Source: an uncultured Clostridia bacterium
Lineage (GTDB): Bacteria; Bacillota; Clostridia; Christensenellales; Aristaeellaceae
Assembly: GCA_946626395.1 (NCBI GenBank)
Contig: CAMOUF010000288.1
Span: 1-36,774 of the forward strand
DNA length: 36,774 bases
Direction of reading: 5' to 3'
Of the stretch, positions 1-8,258 are shown piece after piece (positions within the stretch are counted from its first letter, which is position 1; the number at the start of each line of letters is the position of its first letter). The position numbers and the translations under genes were made by a program. The notes below the pieces were generated by a model that did no database searches, had not been told where the DNA came from, and saw nothing but the letters and a program-made list of their open reading frames with translations.

Positions 1-98
1 AAGTTCCAAGTTCTGAGTTCTAAGTTCCAAGCGGATTTTGTCAAATGAGAAAAGACTATTCAGCTTAGAACTTTGAACTTTGAACTGAAAACTTCATC
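1..98. repeat. Word-repeat spacer with inverted arms
   Basis: This AT-rich spacer lies just past the end of the sugar operon. Its left part (1-31) is made of variants of AAGTTC, and its right part (64-94) is made of variants of GAACTT (for example AGAACTTTGAACTTTGAAC). The two parts are inverted relative to each other and could fold into a long imperfect hairpin. It resembles the spacer at 16478-16669 in its use of short repeated words. On the minus strand it could serve as a transcription end for the operon, but I see no clean T-run. Confidence 0.6.
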
Positions 99-103
99 CT
101 TCA

Positions 104-1090
104 TTACTCACCGGTGAGGCCCGCCCGGTCCACGGATTCCACGAACTGCTTTTGCAGCACGAAGTACATGATCAGCAGCGGGGCGATGGCCAGCATGGTG
201 CCTGCCATCCGGATGGCGTCGTTGATCTTGTTGGTGGAGGTGACGGAGCTGGCCCGGGCGTCGAAGGTGGTGTTATAGCTGTCCTCGAACTTCTGCAGCT
301 CGATCATCAGGGTGGTCAGGCCCTTGGCACGGGTGTGGCCGTAGCCCAGATACTCCCGGATCAGCGTGGTTTCATTCCAGTACCACACGAAGCTGAACAG
401 GGTGACCACCACGATGGCGGCGGTGCACAGGGGCACGGCGATGCGCCAGTAGGCCTTGAAATGGCCCGCCCCATCGATTTCCGCCGCCTCCACCAGGGAC
501 TGGGGCGTCTGCCGGTGGAAGTTATAGAAGATCAGCACGCACAGCACGCTTTTGATGCCCTGGCCCAGCAGGGCGGTGATCAGGAAGGGCTTCACCGTGC
601 CGTCCGCCAGCTTCAAGCGGGAGAAGGTCAGGTAATTGGGAAGGGAAGTGACCTGGGTGGGCAAAAGGAACGCCAGCAGCAGCACGGCCATCCAGAAGCC
701 CTTCAGGGGGAACTTGTACCGGGCGAAGCCGTAGCCCACCATGGAGCACACGAACACCTGGCAGATGGTGGGCACCAGGGCCAGCACCAGGTTCTTCCAC
801 AGGCTGTTCCAGTAGTCCAGGGTCAGGATGGCGTCCTGATAGTTTTTCCCGGTAATCTGGGAGGGCAGCCATTTAGCGGAGGCGTCCAGCAGATCGCTTC
901 TGCCCATCAGGGAACGGGAGAACATATACAGCACGGGATACAGGTAAATGAAGGCGATGGTGATAAGCAGCACATACACCACCACGCTCATGAGCACGCC
1001 CCGCTTATCGGCGCTGCCCAGCATGAGCTTTTTGAATTTATCCTTGCGGATTTCTTTTTTCCGGGCCTTTTGCAGCGCGTCCGTCGTCAT
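104..1090 (-). CDS. Carbohydrate ABC transporter permease (MalG type), second pair
   Basis: This 328-residue integral membrane protein is a binding-protein-dependent sugar permease of the MalG/LacG type (CUT1 family). It has an N-terminal membrane segment near residues 35-57, several more segments, and the EAA-type cytoplasmic loop 'EAAEIDGAGHFKAYW' near residues 200-215 that docks on the ABC ATPase. Its ATG overlaps the stop codon of the upstream permease by four bases (ATGA), so the two are translationally coupled and probably form a heterodimer. No ATPase gene is present in the operon, so a shared MsmX/UgpC-type ATPase encoded elsewhere is likely. The substrate is inferred from the arabinanase-like enzyme at the head of the operon. 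It is the last gene of the operon. Confidence 0.93.
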   Translation of the reverse strand: MTTDALQKARKKEIRKDKFKKLMLGSADKRGVLMSVVVYVLLITIAFIYLYPVLYMFSRSLMGRSDLLDASAKWLPSQITGKNYQDAILTLDYWNSLWKNLVLALVPTICQVFVCSMVGYGFARYKFPLKGFWMAVLLLAFLLPTQVTSLPNYLTFSRLKLADGTVKPFLITALLGQGIKSVLCVLIFYNFHRQTPQSLVEAAEIDGAGHFKAYWRIAVPLCTAAIVVVTLFSFVWYWNETTLIREYLGYGHTRAKGLTTLMIELQKFEDSYNTTFDARASSVTSTNKINDAIRMAGTMLAIAPLLIMYFVLQKQFVESVDRAGLTGE

Positions 1091-2193
1091 GCGGCCTTCC
1101 TCCTTCCCAGCAGCTTATTGAGCTTCTTATTCTGGCCTGCGCGCTTGGCGCTTTCCACGTCCCGCCGCCACACGTCGTTGCTCTTCTTTTCCTTCTTTTC
1201 CCGGATCAGCAGGAACGTGATCAGCAGCAGCACCGCCACCACCACCGTGTACAGCCAGGTCATGGCCGCGCCGTAGGAGTAGCCCTTGGTGACGGCATAG
1301 GTGGCGTTATAGATCAGGTCGATGATGGGGTTGGTGGAGTTGGTGGCCAAGGTCACCACGGTATAAATGGAGTTCAGCAGGATCATGGAGCGCAGGGTGG
1401 GCAAAGTGATTTTCCAGAAGGTTTCCCAGCCCGACGCGCCGTCGATCTTGGCGGCCTCGTACAGGGTGTTCGGCACCTTTTGCAGGCCCGCCAGGAAAAT
1501 CAGGATCTGAATGCCGGAATTCCACAGGATCAGAATCAGCTGAGAAAACAGATCCATGATGGGCTGGGAGATGAATTCCGGGAAATCCGTCAGGATGGAG
1601 GCGATGGTGTTCTGGCTCACCATGGGCACGGAGGAAACGCCCTGAGCGGTGAGCTGGCTCATCACCGGGCCGGTGGCGATGATCACCGGCAGGAAGAAGA
1701 TGGTGCGGAACACGCCCCGGCCCTTGATTTTGCCGTTGAGCATCAGGGCGATGATCAGGGAAAAGGCGATAATGATGGGCAGCTGCAAAATCAGGGACAC
1801 AGCGAAATTCGCCAGCGTGACGGGGTAATTGAGCTCCTTATTGAACACGGAAATGTAATTAGCCAGGGGCGTATACACCGTGTTGCCCAGGGCGTCCTGC
1901 CCCGTCAGGGGCTCCAGGCGCAGGACGTTGTCCAGCTTCAGATTATAGAAGGAATACAGAAGCGAATTGGCCACGCCGCTCAAGAAAAAGATGCAGATGC
2001 CCACCACCCAGGGCAGGATGAAGAAGTAGCCCCACAGCGCTTCCCGGGTGGCTTTCCTGACGGGCTTTCCGTTCCTGTTCCGGATCAGGGCGTATATCAG
2101 GGAAACGATCAGGAACACGCACACGCCGATCAGCAGCGCGTAAGGCAGGTATTCCAGCTTGGGAAGCAGGAATTCATAGAGCCAGTTTCCCAT
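1087..2193 (-). CDS. Sugar ABC transporter permease (MalF type), second pair
   Basis: This 368-residue membrane protein is the MalF-type partner of the following permease. Compared with the minimal ~290-residue family members it carries an extra N-terminal membrane segment (about residues 15-38), a basic stretch, and then the usual core. The EAA loop reads 'YEAAKIDGASGWETFWKI'. The C-terminus is a highly charged Lys/Arg-rich tail of about 35 residues. The ATG follows the stop codon of the DUF5696 gene by one base, which implies coupled translation. The pair has no dedicated binding protein next to it and may share the large solute-binding protein of the same operon, or the DUF5696 protein may help deliver substrate; the latter is a guess. 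Confidence 0.93.
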   Translation of the reverse strand: MGNWLYEFLLPKLEYLPYALLIGVCVFLIVSLIYALIRNRNGKPVRKATREALWGYFFILPWVVGICIFFLSGVANSLLYSFYNLKLDNVLRLEPLTGQDALGNTVYTPLANYISVFNKELNYPVTLANFAVSLILQLPIIIAFSLIIALMLNGKIKGRGVFRTIFFLPVIIATGPVMSQLTAQGVSSVPMVSQNTIASILTDFPEFISQPIMDLFSQLILILWNSGIQILIFLAGLQKVPNTLYEAAKIDGASGWETFWKITLPTLRSMILLNSIYTVVTLATNSTNPIIDLIYNATYAVTKGYSYGAAMTWLYTVVVAVLLLITFLLIREKKEKKSNDVWRRDVESAKRAGQNKKLNKLLGRRKAA

Positions 2194-2194
2194 C

Positions 2195-4372
2195 TTATTT
2201 CACCGCCTTCCATGTCATGGGCTCCAGGGTCTGGCCGTCCGCCTGGGCGGTTTCCTCGCCGTAATTCAGGTAGACCTTTACGCCGTTGGACCAGGTGACC
2301 CGGGTCACATCGCCCAGGATATCATGGGCCACGATGGAAGCCCCATCCAGGCTGGCATGAAGAGCTTTGAGCTGTTCATACCACTTGGCGATGGTGACCC
2401 GGTACAGATCCCAGCGGGAGGAATAAATATCGGCGGAGTTGGTGTGCTGCAATTCGATAGGGTCTTCCATGGTGATCAGGAAGCAGGGGCGCGTGCCCTG
2501 TTCCGCCAGCCGCAGGAAGAACTTATGGGAATTGGCCTGAAAATTCACGTATTCCAGATAGGCGGGCATTTTGCCGCTCAGGGCAATGGCCAGCAGGGGC
2601 ACGTCCTGAGATTCATAGGCGTAATCCGAGCCCGTCACCGGCAGATCGTTCAGCGCCCAGGCGCAGGGCCACAGATAGGCGTTGGCTGCCTTGAGGGTGG
2701 TGCGGTAATCGTTGCGCATGAGCCCTGCGATATTGGTGTAATAATCCGCCAGCCTGCCGGAATCCTGGTAATGGTTCTGGTATGAATAATCCGACATCAG
2801 GGAGGTGATGCCCGTGAGCACCACGCCCGGCTCTCCACCGCCCTGGGAAGGAAGGGCGTCTTTGGTGCGCAGGGCCAGCTCCCAGGAGCGCTCCGGCGTC
2901 AGGTAATTCAGGGTATCGTACACCTTGCCGAAGGTGGGACGGCTCCAGGTTTGGCTGGTGATTTTCTTGAAGGCGGAATAGGTGAGGGTGGGATGGGTTT
3001 CCGGGTTTACGGAAAGGAAATCCAGCTCCAGGGCCAGGTCCACGCCCAGGCCGGCGCATTTTTTCATCAGCGCTTCCAGGCCGCCCTTGCCGCCCAGGGC
3101 CCCGGCGGGACGGCAGCCGTCGGTGGGCACGCCCCCGGTGAGGCCGTTCTCCTGCCAGCCCCGGTACACGGCGGATACCCGGTCTACCCCGTCGGTCTTG
3201 AGCCATTCCAGGATCTGGGCAGCCTGGTCAAAGGTGGTCATGACCACGTCTGCCTTGCCGGTCACGGAGTTTTCCTTTTCCAGGCCCAGGAAGTCGATTT
3301 CCACGTCGAAGGGTCGGGTTTCTTCCGCCACGCCGAAGAAGCCTTTTTCCTCCATATACTCCCGCCAGGCGCAGGCCAGGCCAGCGTAAGTGGCGTTTTC
3401 GCCGTCCGCCAGCAGGAAATGCTGCACGATGTCAAAATTCCGGCTGGATTCCGTGAGCATGTCCACAGCGCCGGAGGAGGGGCCGGTGGGCTGCTTATAC
3501 ACGAAACGGTAGGTATACTTGGCGCTGATCCAATCGAAGCTCAGGTTGTTGGCTCCGTTGGGGAAGGCGCGGATGCGGGCGGCGGTGTCGCCCTTCTCGA
3601 TCACGCCCAGGAAGCCGATTTGATCATCCGTATGCACCATGCCGAACACCGGCATGATCACCGGCTCCGTGCCCACACTGAACTGGGAATTGACGGTATC
3701 CTCCACGCCGATATTGGTGCCGTACACAGGCCGGTCAAAGGGCGAGGAAAAGCGCTTTTCATTGTCCTTGAGCTCGATCAAAGCGCCCTGGCCGTCGGGG
3801 ATGATCATGTAGCCCGCGTCCTGGCCCAGCACGCTGTAGCCCAGGAAGGGATAGGCGGTGAAGGTGGACACGGTGTAGCGGTGGCCATCCTGTTCGCCAT
3901 TGATGATTTTATCCTGGGGGATTTTCACGGTCAGGTCGCTTCCGTTCAGGGTCACTTCCACAGAGTAGCCCACTTGGTAATCCGGAAAGAACACGTCGGC
4001 GGCAAAGCCGTTTTGCAGCTTGGTGAGCTTGATTTCGTTTTTCAGGTTCACCAGGTCCGCCTGGGTGTTGGTGCTTTTCACATCCTCGATGAATTCCATC
4101 ACGATGCCGCTTTGGTAAAAACCCTTCCAGGCGGCCTGATCCTTGAAATCGTCGGGATTCTGCACGGTGGAATAGAGAACGCTGCCGTTTTTCCTGCTTT
4201 CCAGGATGATAGCCAGGGTGTCCTCTTTGAGATACAGGTTAAAGCTGTCGGAGGAAACCGCCAGGGAATAATCCCCGGGGATTTTGCCGCCGGCGCTTTC
4301 GGCGTTTCCCAGGATGGGCGGCAGCAGCGCAAGCGCCACAAGCAGGCAAAGGAATTTATACTTTCCTGACAA
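2195..4372 (-). CDS. DUF5696-like secreted or surface protein
   Basis: I choose a TTG start at 4372, giving 725 residues. A good ribosome-binding site (GAGAGGTGG) lies about eight bases before it, and the residues that follow form a clean signal sequence (SGKYKFLCLLVALALLPPI then GNAES). An upstream in-frame ATG at 4435 would put a charged, Trp-rich stretch ahead of the signal and lie deep in the upstream gene. The first ~330 residues look beta-rich; residues ~340-640 have alternating helix/strand spacing with 'GVDLALELDFLSVNP' and look like a TIM-barrel of the glycoside hydrolase type, which matches what I recall of the DUF5696 family. I cannot assign catalytic residues. It overlaps the end of the YIP1/NHL gene by 17 bases. 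It may be a glycan-processing or glycan-binding part of the importer. Confidence 0.8.
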   Translation of the reverse strand: MSGKYKFLCLLVALALLPPILGNAESAGGKIPGDYSLAVSSDSFNLYLKEDTLAIILESRKNGSVLYSTVQNPDDFKDQAAWKGFYQSGIVMEFIEDVKSTNTQADLVNLKNEIKLTKLQNGFAADVFFPDYQVGYSVEVTLNGSDLTVKIPQDKIINGEQDGHRYTVSTFTAYPFLGYSVLGQDAGYMIIPDGQGALIELKDNEKRFSSPFDRPVYGTNIGVEDTVNSQFSVGTEPVIMPVFGMVHTDDQIGFLGVIEKGDTAARIRAFPNGANNLSFDWISAKYTYRFVYKQPTGPSSGAVDMLTESSRNFDIVQHFLLADGENATYAGLACAWREYMEEKGFFGVAEETRPFDVEIDFLGLEKENSVTGKADVVMTTFDQAAQILEWLKTDGVDRVSAVYRGWQENGLTGGVPTDGCRPAGALGGKGGLEALMKKCAGLGVDLALELDFLSVNPETHPTLTYSAFKKITSQTWSRPTFGKVYDTLNYLTPERSWELALRTKDALPSQGGGEPGVVLTGITSLMSDYSYQNHYQDSGRLADYYTNIAGLMRNDYRTTLKAANAYLWPCAWALNDLPVTGSDYAYESQDVPLLAIALSGKMPAYLEYVNFQANSHKFFLRLAEQGTRPCFLITMEDPIELQHTNSADIYSSRWDLYRVTIAKWYEQLKALHASLDGASIVAHDILGDVTRVTWSNGVKVYLNYGEETAQADGQTLEPMTWKAVK

Positions 4373-6401
4373 AGCGATACACCACCTCTCCGTAAATGGA
4401 GGATACGAAATCCACCAGCTGCCCAATGAGCACATACACCACGAACAGCAGCGCCACCGCCACCAGCACGGTAAAAAGCGTGATGACGATAATGCCCAGG
4501 GTCTTTTTGAAAGAATAGTCGTTCAGGTACATCAGTGCCAGCACGATCAGCACCCCGGTAAAGCCGTAGGCCACCACGTCCAGCAGGGTCAGGAAGAATT
4601 CCTCGTTGAAGGTGAGCACGTTGCTCAGAATCAGCCGGATGGGCAGGGCGATGATCATGGGGGTCAGGGCCGCCGCCGCGCCAATGAAGATATCCTTGAA
4701 GGTGGCTTCGCCCTCTTTGATGGTGCACACCAGGTAGCAGCAGATGGTGAGCATCAGGAAGGCCCCGAAGGTCAGCGCCGCGTCCCGCAGAAGCTCGAAT
4801 TCGCCTTCCCGGACGGACTTAAAGAGGAAGCCGGAAAAATACTTATTGGCCACCTGGAGAATGAACAGCAGCACCACGATCAGCACCGCGGCCAGCACAG
4901 AGGAGCGCTTTTCCTTCTTGATGCCGTAGCAGCAGTCGAAGGGGTTGCGGCTCATGGTAAAGCACCAGCCCATCTGACGAAGAATGGGAACGCCGCCGAT
5001 CTTTCCTCCCGCCGTCCGAAGGGGGGCCAGGAAATGCAGCTTTTTGTCCGCCAGGCCGATCAGCTTCCACACCACCACCAGGGCCACCACGGCAATGAGG
5101 ATCACGCCCAGGTTTTTATGGAGCCAATCGGAGCGCAGCTCCCAGAAGGCGTCGGAATAGCCCTTCCGGTTGCCGCCGTTGCGGAAAGAGGACAGGGCCT
5201 GGTCAAAGTTGCCCTCCCGGTACAGCGCTTCACCCAGGCCGGTGGAGGCGTAGGTGAACAGGCTGTTCATGCGCAGCACTTCCGTCCAGGGCACCTTGGA
5301 TTCGGCGTACTTGCCATCCTGGAACAGGGTGAAGGCGCTGTGCACCAGGTCGGTAAACTCAGTGGCGGACAGGACCTGCACGCTGTTTAATATTTCGTCC
5401 AGCACGAAGATATTGTATTCATCCGTCACCACCAGGCCGGTTACGGATTTGAAGGTGCCCACGCGCTGGTCGCCGGTATCGGTGGCCCCGAAGAGGAACA
5501 GGGTGCTGCCCTCGGAGGTGTACTCCATGATGGAGCCGTCCTTGTTGGCGGTGAAGATGGAGCCGAAGCTGTTTACCGCCACGGCGGCGGTGCGCTCGGT
5601 ATTGTAATCCGGGGTCAGGGTGTTGCGGCCCGCCACGTTCAATCGGCGCAGGGCGGCGTTTTCCGCCTCGGACACGGTGTACACCATGCCCTTTTCGTCA
5701 ATGGTCAGGTTCTTGACGGAGGTGGGCACGATGTCCGCCTGCATTTTCAATTGATCCTCGCTCAGGATCTTTTGCCGGATGGCGGTGATCCAGTTGACCC
5801 GGCTCTGATTGGCGCCGTAGTAACCCAGGAATTCGCCGCTGCCCACGGGGCTCATCTGCACGATGCCGTTGGTGTTGCCCACGGAGGCGATATACAGGTT
5901 GCCGCGCTTGTCCAGCACCAGCTTGTTGGGCTTGAAGGCGGCGCTTTCCCCAAAGAGCGGGGTGTCGGTGGGCTTGGTGTAGGAGCGGACTTCCTTGCCG
6001 TCCTTGTCAAACATCACCACGGCCCTGCCCTTTTCATCCGCCACGAACACATTGAGGTCGTCGTCCACGAACACGCCCTTGGCGGATTTGAGGGTTTTCT
6101 TGCTGCCGATTTCCTTGACGTATTCGCCGCTTTGGGTCACAACCAGAATGCGGCTGTTGCCGTCATCGGCGATATAGAGGTTTCCGTCCGGGCCCAGACG
6201 CATATCCTGGGGGTTTTTCAGGGTTTCTTCCCCGAAGCGGGTCATGGTACGCCGGGGCTCATAGGCCGCCTGGGTCTCCACCAGATCGCCGTCCACGCCC
6301 AGGGTAAAGGTGCGGTAGGGCACCGAGGCCAGCGCGCTTTCGCACTGCGCGGTCAAAAGAACCGCTGCCAGCAGGAGAAGCGCATACCGTTTCATTCGCA
6401 T
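4356..6401 (-). CDS. NHL-repeat / TPR / YIP1-domain membrane protein
   Basis: This 681-residue protein has four parts. Residues 1-25 are a signal sequence. Residues ~55-345 are an NHL-type beta-propeller with repeated blocks such as 'PQDMRLGPDGNLYIADDGNS' and 'GVFVDDDLNVFVADEKG'. Residues ~350-415 look like one or two TPR-like helix pairs ('GLGEALYREGNFDQALSSFR'). A membrane segment follows at 431-449, then a YIP1-like domain (about 475-665) with five hydrophobic segments. The propeller should face outside and the C-terminus should sit in the membrane. The sequence AAGGAGGAGGAGCC precedes the ATG. I infer a structural or sensory role in the importer; no enzyme motif is visible. In related genomes YIP1 proteins are, as I recall, often found beside DUF5696 and sugar permeases. 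Confidence 0.82.
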   Translation of the reverse strand: MRMKRYALLLLAAVLLTAQCESALASVPYRTFTLGVDGDLVETQAAYEPRRTMTRFGEETLKNPQDMRLGPDGNLYIADDGNSRILVVTQSGEYVKEIGSKKTLKSAKGVFVDDDLNVFVADEKGRAVVMFDKDGKEVRSYTKPTDTPLFGESAAFKPNKLVLDKRGNLYIASVGNTNGIVQMSPVGSGEFLGYYGANQSRVNWITAIRQKILSEDQLKMQADIVPTSVKNLTIDEKGMVYTVSEAENAALRRLNVAGRNTLTPDYNTERTAAVAVNSFGSIFTANKDGSIMEYTSEGSTLFLFGATDTGDQRVGTFKSVTGLVVTDEYNIFVLDEILNSVQVLSATEFTDLVHSAFTLFQDGKYAESKVPWTEVLRMNSLFTYASTGLGEALYREGNFDQALSSFRNGGNRKGYSDAFWELRSDWLHKNLGVILIAVVALVVVWKLIGLADKKLHFLAPLRTAGGKIGGVPILRQMGWCFTMSRNPFDCCYGIKKEKRSSVLAAVLIVVLLFILQVANKYFSGFLFKSVREGEFELLRDAALTFGAFLMLTICCYLVCTIKEGEATFKDIFIGAAAALTPMIIALPIRLILSNVLTFNEEFFLTLLDVVAYGFTGVLIVLALMYLNDYSFKKTLGIIVITLFTVLVAVALLFVVYVLIGQLVDFVSSIYGEVVYRFVRKV

Positions 6402-6413
6402 GGCTCCTCCTCC

Positions 6414-7280
6414 TTACTTGATGCCCGAATAGGCCATGGTGTTCATCACGCTGGACTGCATGATGATAAACAGAAGCAAATTGGGAATGAACATGATCAG
6501 CGCAGCCGCCGCGGCCATGCCCTGGCCCTGCACCGTGCCCACGCTGGTTAAGGTGTTCATGTAGAACGGCAGGGTGCGGATACCCTCGGAGGATGTGAAC
6601 AGGTTGGAGGTTTCCACGTTGGTCCACACGCTCTGGAAAGCCAGGATCGCGCCGGTGGCGATGGCGGGCTTGGTCAGGGGCAGGATGATCTTGCGGTAGA
6701 TGGTGAAGCTGCCCGCGCCCTCCAGCTGCGCCGCCTCGATCAGGGAATTGGGCACGCCGTCGATGAACTGCTTGATCAAAAACAGGCACACCGGCATGGC
6801 GATGAGGGGCAGGATATGGGCCAGGTAAGTGTCCAGGATACCCAGGGTATTGATGGTCAGATACCGGGGAATGGTCACCGCCGTGGCCACGAACATCAGG
6901 GCGATGTTATTGACCTCGAACACCGGGCCCTTGAGCTTGAAATCCATCTTGGAAAGGGCGAAGCCCGCCATGGTGGAAATGAGGATGCTCAGGAACACCA
7001 CCGCCAGGGTGACCACCAGGGAATTGAAGATATACCGGCTGATGGGGATGGACGCGCCTGCCGTGGTCTGGAACAGGTTCCGGAAATTCACCAGCGAAGG
7101 ATGGCTGACGAAAAACCGGGGCGGAAACGCGAACAATTCGTCCATGGGCTTGAACGCGTGATTGATGATGTAGATGATGGGCGCGCCCATGAAGATGGCG
7201 ATAGGGATCAAATACAGGTACAGCGGAATCTGGTTTTTGTGAAACTTTTTCGGGTTCACCTTCGTGCCGCCGACAGCCAT
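6414..7280 (-). CDS. Carbohydrate ABC transporter permease (MalG type), first pair
   Basis: This 288-residue protein is a typical-length MalG-type inner permease. The first membrane segment is at about residues 18-38 and the EAA loop reads 'IEAAQLEGAGSFTIYRKI' around residue 180. AGGAGGTG lies seven bases before the ATG. It is separated from its upstream partner permease by a 90-base gap that lacks a terminator, and from the next gene by only 12 bases. It should pair with the 295-residue permease and accept sugar from the large solute-binding protein encoded two genes upstream. As elsewhere in this operon, the energising ATPase must come from another locus. Confidence 0.94.
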   Translation of the reverse strand: MAVGGTKVNPKKFHKNQIPLYLYLIPIAIFMGAPIIYIINHAFKPMDELFAFPPRFFVSHPSLVNFRNLFQTTAGASIPISRYIFNSLVVTLAVVFLSILISTMAGFALSKMDFKLKGPVFEVNNIALMFVATAVTIPRYLTINTLGILDTYLAHILPLIAMPVCLFLIKQFIDGVPNSLIEAAQLEGAGSFTIYRKIILPLTKPAIATGAILAFQSVWTNVETSNLFTSSEGIRTLPFYMNTLTSVGTVQGQGMAAAAALIMFIPNLLLFIIMQSSVMNTMAYSGIK

Positions 7281-7370
7281 GAAGCTACACCTCCTAAAAC
7301 GAAGAGGACGGAGTTTTTCGTGGGGAATGCACGTCCTTGAGCAAGAATGAAAGAGAAGCGATGAAAGGAA

Positions 7371-8258
7371 TTATTCGTCCTTGGCGGAGAACAGCTTCCG
7401 CGCCACGAAGGAGAACACGTAAATCAGCGCCAGCAGGCTCACCGACACGGCGGCGGCATAGCCCATTTCATACCGGGTGAAGCCGTAGTCGTCAATGTGG
7501 TTCACCATCAGCTGGGCTGCGTATTGGGGCGTGGGGTTGGAGCCGGTGAGCATCACGCCGATATTGCCGGCCTGGAATGCGCCCACCACGCTCATCACCG
7601 CGCCAAAGAGCATCTGGGGCTTCATGGAGGGGATGGTGATGTAGAACACTTCCTGGACGCGGTTGCGGATGCCGTCGATGGCTCCGGCCTCATACAGCTC
7701 GGCGTTCACGTTGAGCAAGCCGGCCAGCATGGCCAGGAAGCCCACGCCCATGCTGCTCCACAGCGCCACGATGATCACGATGGGCAGGATATACTGGGTA
7801 TTGAGCATCCACACGATGGGCTCGGTAATGACTCCCAACTGGGTGAGCACATAGTTGGCAATGCCGCTCTGGTCTCCCAGGAACACCACCCGCCACATGA
7901 CCGTCATGGCAACGCCCATGGTCATGGAGGGGGAATAGATGATCAGCGCCAGGATAGTGCGGGGCAGCCGGGTCAATTGGCTCAGGGACCAGGCCAGGAA
8001 GAAGGCCAGCAGATACCCCACCGGGCCCACGATCACGGCGAAGAGAATGGTATTGGGCAATACATACTGGAGAAAAATGGTGTCCTGGGTAAAGAGGTTG
8101 ATATAGTTGGTCAGGCCCACGAACTGGGGCGTCTGCACGGCGTTGTAGTTGGTGAAGGACAGGCCGATGGCCATCACCGTGGGAATGATGATGAAGATCA
8201 GGAACAGCACAAGGTACGGAGCCAGAAACAGGTACGGCGTTTTTTTATCGGTTCTCAT
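7371..8258 (-). CDS. Sugar ABC transporter permease (MalF/UgpA type), first pair
   Basis: This 295-residue membrane protein is a standard MalF/UgpA-type permease with six predicted membrane spans. The N-terminus 'KKTPYLFLAPYLVLFLIFII' is characteristic of the family, and the EAA loop reads 'YEAGAIDGIRNRVQEVFYI', a slightly altered form in which AAxIDGA becomes AGAIDGI. Its ATG overlaps the stop codon of the solute-binding protein gene by four bases, which ties the two products together stoichiometrically. It is most likely the obligate partner of the 288-residue permease downstream. Confidence 0.94.
   Translation of the reverse strand: MRTDKKTPYLFLAPYLVLFLIFIIIPTVMAIGLSFTNYNAVQTPQFVGLTNYINLFTQDTIFLQYVLPNTILFAVIVGPVGYLLAFFLAWSLSQLTRLPRTILALIIYSPSMTMGVAMTVMWRVVFLGDQSGIANYVLTQLGVITEPIVWMLNTQYILPIVIIVALWSSMGVGFLAMLAGLLNVNAELYEAGAIDGIRNRVQEVFYITIPSMKPQMLFGAVMSVVGAFQAGNIGVMLTGSNPTPQYAAQLMVNHIDDYGFTRYEMGYAAAVSVSLLALIYVFSFVARKLFSAKDE

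Noticed and set aside
2951..4369. Plus-strand frame of 472 codons inside the DUF5696 gene
   Set aside because: Antisense shadow; no ribosome site, low-complexity product rich in His and Gly.
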